NCBI RefSeq assembly: GCF_900198625.1
Contig: NZ_FZPK01000063.1
Location: forward strand, 1 to 44,617
Direction: 5' to 3'
Source of the DNA: Helicobacter rappini
GTDB taxonomy: Bacteria > Campylobacterota > Campylobacteria > Campylobacterales > Helicobacteraceae
Length of the DNA: 44,617 nt
The translations under genes were made by a program, and so were the position numbers. Positions 43,277 through 44,617 of the stretch are shown here, one piece after another (within the stretch, counting starts at the first letter, position 1; each line of letters begins with the position of its first letter). Under the pieces are notes generated by a model. That model had not been told where the DNA came from, did no database searches, and saw only the letters and a program-made list of their open reading frames with translations.

Positions 43277-43337
43277 AATCTAAGAATTTCTTAATCAAGT
43301 TTATGTTTGCATTATGTGTTTGTATGTTTTTACTCAT
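43245..43337 (-). pseudogene. 30-residue lipase N-terminal fragment fused to an immunity gene (remnant 3)
   Basis: The frame reads MSKNIQTHNANINLIKKFLD then YANCVFIDRL and TGA. The first 23 residues match lipase 3 at 29808-31334; after YAN it runs out of frame through the signal peptide codons of the immunity gene at 42590. A short shared TATGCT sequence sits at the join. The ATG overlaps the stop of the immunity candidate at 43334 (ATGA), as in intact modules. Confidence 0.8.
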
Positions 43338-44062
43338 TGTGTATCCTTAGTCAATTTTTCAGTAAATCTTGTTTTAACGCCTTTTTGAAACCATAAAACA
43401 TTTTTGTTTCCCTGTGTGTAGCCAACTTGATAACTTAATGGTAGTTGTCCTAAAAATGCACCATATAGCCATCGTTCGCCCTTTTCTAAGATAAACTCAT
43501 TAGCAACAAGACATCGTGAGTTACTGCTAATAGGTGCTAAAAAATAGCTTTTTTCATAAATAAAGTCTATTGTAATTGCATTGGTGCTTGTTTTTATCAC
43601 ATAGCCATCTTTGTTTTTTAGCTGATTGCCATACATTGTAACAACTTGTGCTATATTGCCTTGTTTGTTTAATATGTATTCATTCGTTTCATACGACTCC
43701 CATTTCTCATTATTATCTAACTGCTCATTAGAGAATGATTCAATTAAGGGGGTTGCGTATTTATAAGTGCCACTTATTTCTTTACATAAATCTCGAAATT
43801 TATGGTATTCTGGGCTAAATATTGAAAAGAAATTAAAGTTTGATTGTCTTTCAGAAATGCCCATACCTCCAGCAAACCATAAAGCCACATAGATAATAGC
43901 TCCAAAGAATGCAGGCAAAAAAGCAAAAAGTAGATAAGGAAGTGTCTTTTTGTTTTTCCTCTTACGCAAGAAGTTAAAGATAAAAACAATAAGGACACAT
44001 ACGATAAATATATGCAAGAATGCCCATAAAGGCACAACGACAAATATATACAACGCAATCAT
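43334..44062 (-). CDS. Membrane-anchored lipase-immunity candidate
   Basis: The 242-residue product begins with two membrane helices (about 3-33 and 42-66, with LPYLLFAFLPAFFGAIIYVA) and then has FFSIFSPEYHKFRDLCKEIS, the motif shared with the 31335 protein and the lipoproteins here. The rest is probably periplasmic beta structure, ending EKLTKDTQ. There is no lipobox. It is followed by a lipase-3 type fragment and preceded by a PAAR-like gene, which is the same order as the PAAR-immunity-lipase module at 32.8-29.8 kb. Its own lipase appears to have been lost. Confidence 0.66.
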   Translation of the reverse strand: MIALYIFVVVPLWAFLHIFIVCVLIVFIFNFLRKRKNKKTLPYLLFAFLPAFFGAIIYVALWFAGGMGISERQSNFNFFSIFSPEYHKFRDLCKEISGTYKYATPLIESFSNEQLDNNEKWESYETNEYILNKQGNIAQVVTMYGNQLKNKDGYVIKTSTNAITIDFIYEKSYFLAPISSNSRCLVANEFILEKGERWLYGAFLGQLPLSYQVGYTQGNKNVLWFQKGVKTRFTEKLTKDTQ

Positions 44063-44617
44063 TTACTTACCTTTAAAAGTATTTTCTTTAGGTGTGCATA
44101 TAAGAGGAAATCCTTTATCACTCATTACACCACTAGAGACTAAATCTTGCATAATAGGATAATCATCATTAAACTTTTTTAATCCTCTTGCATTTGGAAG
44201 TATAGTAGCTACCATAGTGCAAGGTGTAGGCACACCTGCTATATTGTTTGTGCAGCCTATAATTTGAGAGTAAAGCAAATCAGATTCTAGAATCATAGGA
44301 ATATCTTTAGATTTAAAGCTTTTGCCTTTATTGCTTTTTAGCTGGACTACTCCATTATGAGGAGATTTAAGCTCATTATCTTCTAGAATTGGGTGCAAGA
44401 ATGCGGTAGCGATTACATTGTCATTCTGAGCCATAGGCGAAGAATCTTTTTGCTTTTGTGCTTTTTCTCTCTCTAATATTTCTTTAGATTCTGTGCTTTT
44501 AGATTCTAGTTTGATATTAAGACTAGAATCTAAAAGAGAGTAGTTTAATATTGTAAGGGTGCTGTTATTTAGGAATATTTGGAGAGTTTGGGTAAATCTC
44601 TCTTTAGAATCTTTTGT
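44063..44617 (-). CDS. PAAR-like adaptor, C-terminal part (cut by window edge)
   Basis: The frame is open from base 44617 and ends at 44063. It has QIFLNNSTLTILNYSLLDSS, the coil KEILEREKAQKQKD and then the PAAR-like domain with SPHNGVVQLKS, KDIPMILESDLLYSQ, IGCTNNIAGVPTPCT and YPIMQDLVSS, ending PKENTFKGK. The first conserved Cys of the domain, present in the other three copies (CPHNG), is Ser here. A start at 44434 in the track of Met codons would be internal to the coil, so I treat the gene as partial. Confidence 0.75.
   Translation of the reverse strand, partial: TKDSKERFTQTLQIFLNNSTLTILNYSLLDSSLNIKLESKSTESKEILEREKAQKQKDSSPMAQNDNVIATAFLHPILEDNELKSPHNGVVQLKSNKGKSFKSKDIPMILESDLLYSQIIGCTNNIAGVPTPCTMVATILPNARGLKKFNDDYPIMQDLVSSGVMSDKGFPLICTPKENTFKGK

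Noticed and set aside
43774-44058. 94-residue minus-strand ORF inside the 43334-44062 gene
   Set aside because: It overlaps the larger gene in another frame, and the larger frame carries the shared immunity motif.
10562-44617. The repeated PAAR-like DNA as an insertion sequence or the island as a transposon
   Set aside because: No transposase, integrase, terminal inverted repeats or target duplications were found; the repeats are coding domains in one direction.
10562-44617. CRISPR array or tRNA genes
   Set aside because: The short repeated words are irregularly spaced and in frame, and no cloverleaf-like sequence was noticed.

Overview
The window is a type VI secretion system (T6SS) island from an AT-rich epsilonproteobacterium, most likely an enterohepatic Helicobacter. 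This rests on the low GC content, the style of the T6SS core proteins, and the absence of a ClpV gene in the part of the core visible here. The species cannot be named from the sequence alone.

Left part (1-10330): two divergent core operons. tssB-tssC-tssE-tssF runs leftwards, and tssF is cut by the window edge. tssJ-tssK-tssL-tssM and an FHA-domain gene run rightwards. They share a 144-bp divergent control region with a tandem 20/21-bp repeat. Together they supply the sheath (TssBC), baseplate parts (TssE, F, K), the membrane complex (TssJLM) and a probable FHA regulator. Hcp, VgrG, TssG, TssA and ClpV are not in the window.

Right part (10562-44617): about 34 kb with every supported gene on the minus strand, so transcription runs from 44.6 kb down to 10.5 kb. 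It is an effector/immunity archipelago. Reading downstream there are: (i) a PAAR-like protein, four related lipase-immunity candidates and a GxSxG lipase (44.6-39.2 kb); (ii) a truncated PAAR-like protein, a membrane protein and a permuted papain-fold effector with two membrane immunity candidates (39.2-36.1 kb); (iii) three more lipase-immunity copies and a lipase (36.1-32.8 kb); (iv) a PAAR-like protein, an immunity candidate and a third lipase (32.8-29.8 kb); (v) a large PAAR-like adaptor followed by seven Tae4-type amidase/Tai4-type immunity units, only three with a complete toxin, interrupted by a chimeric toxin and its membrane immunity candidate (29.8-18.3 kb); (vi) two paralogous two-gene modules of unknown function (18.2-10.6 kb).

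The most interesting signal is a common architecture. Extra immunity genes are separated by short leftovers of the toxin gene, and the leftover is always the end of the toxin that adjoins immunity. Lipase and papain-type modules have immunity upstream of toxin, and they leave toxin N-terminal mini-ORFs. Tae4 modules have immunity downstream, and they leave toxin C-terminal fragments. Many junctions are 4-bp ATGA/GTGA overlaps, and one remnant is a perfect 111-bp direct repeat. This looks like a recombination-driven immunity bank built in three unrelated effector classes by one process. No tRNA, rRNA, CRISPR array, transposase or integrase was seen.
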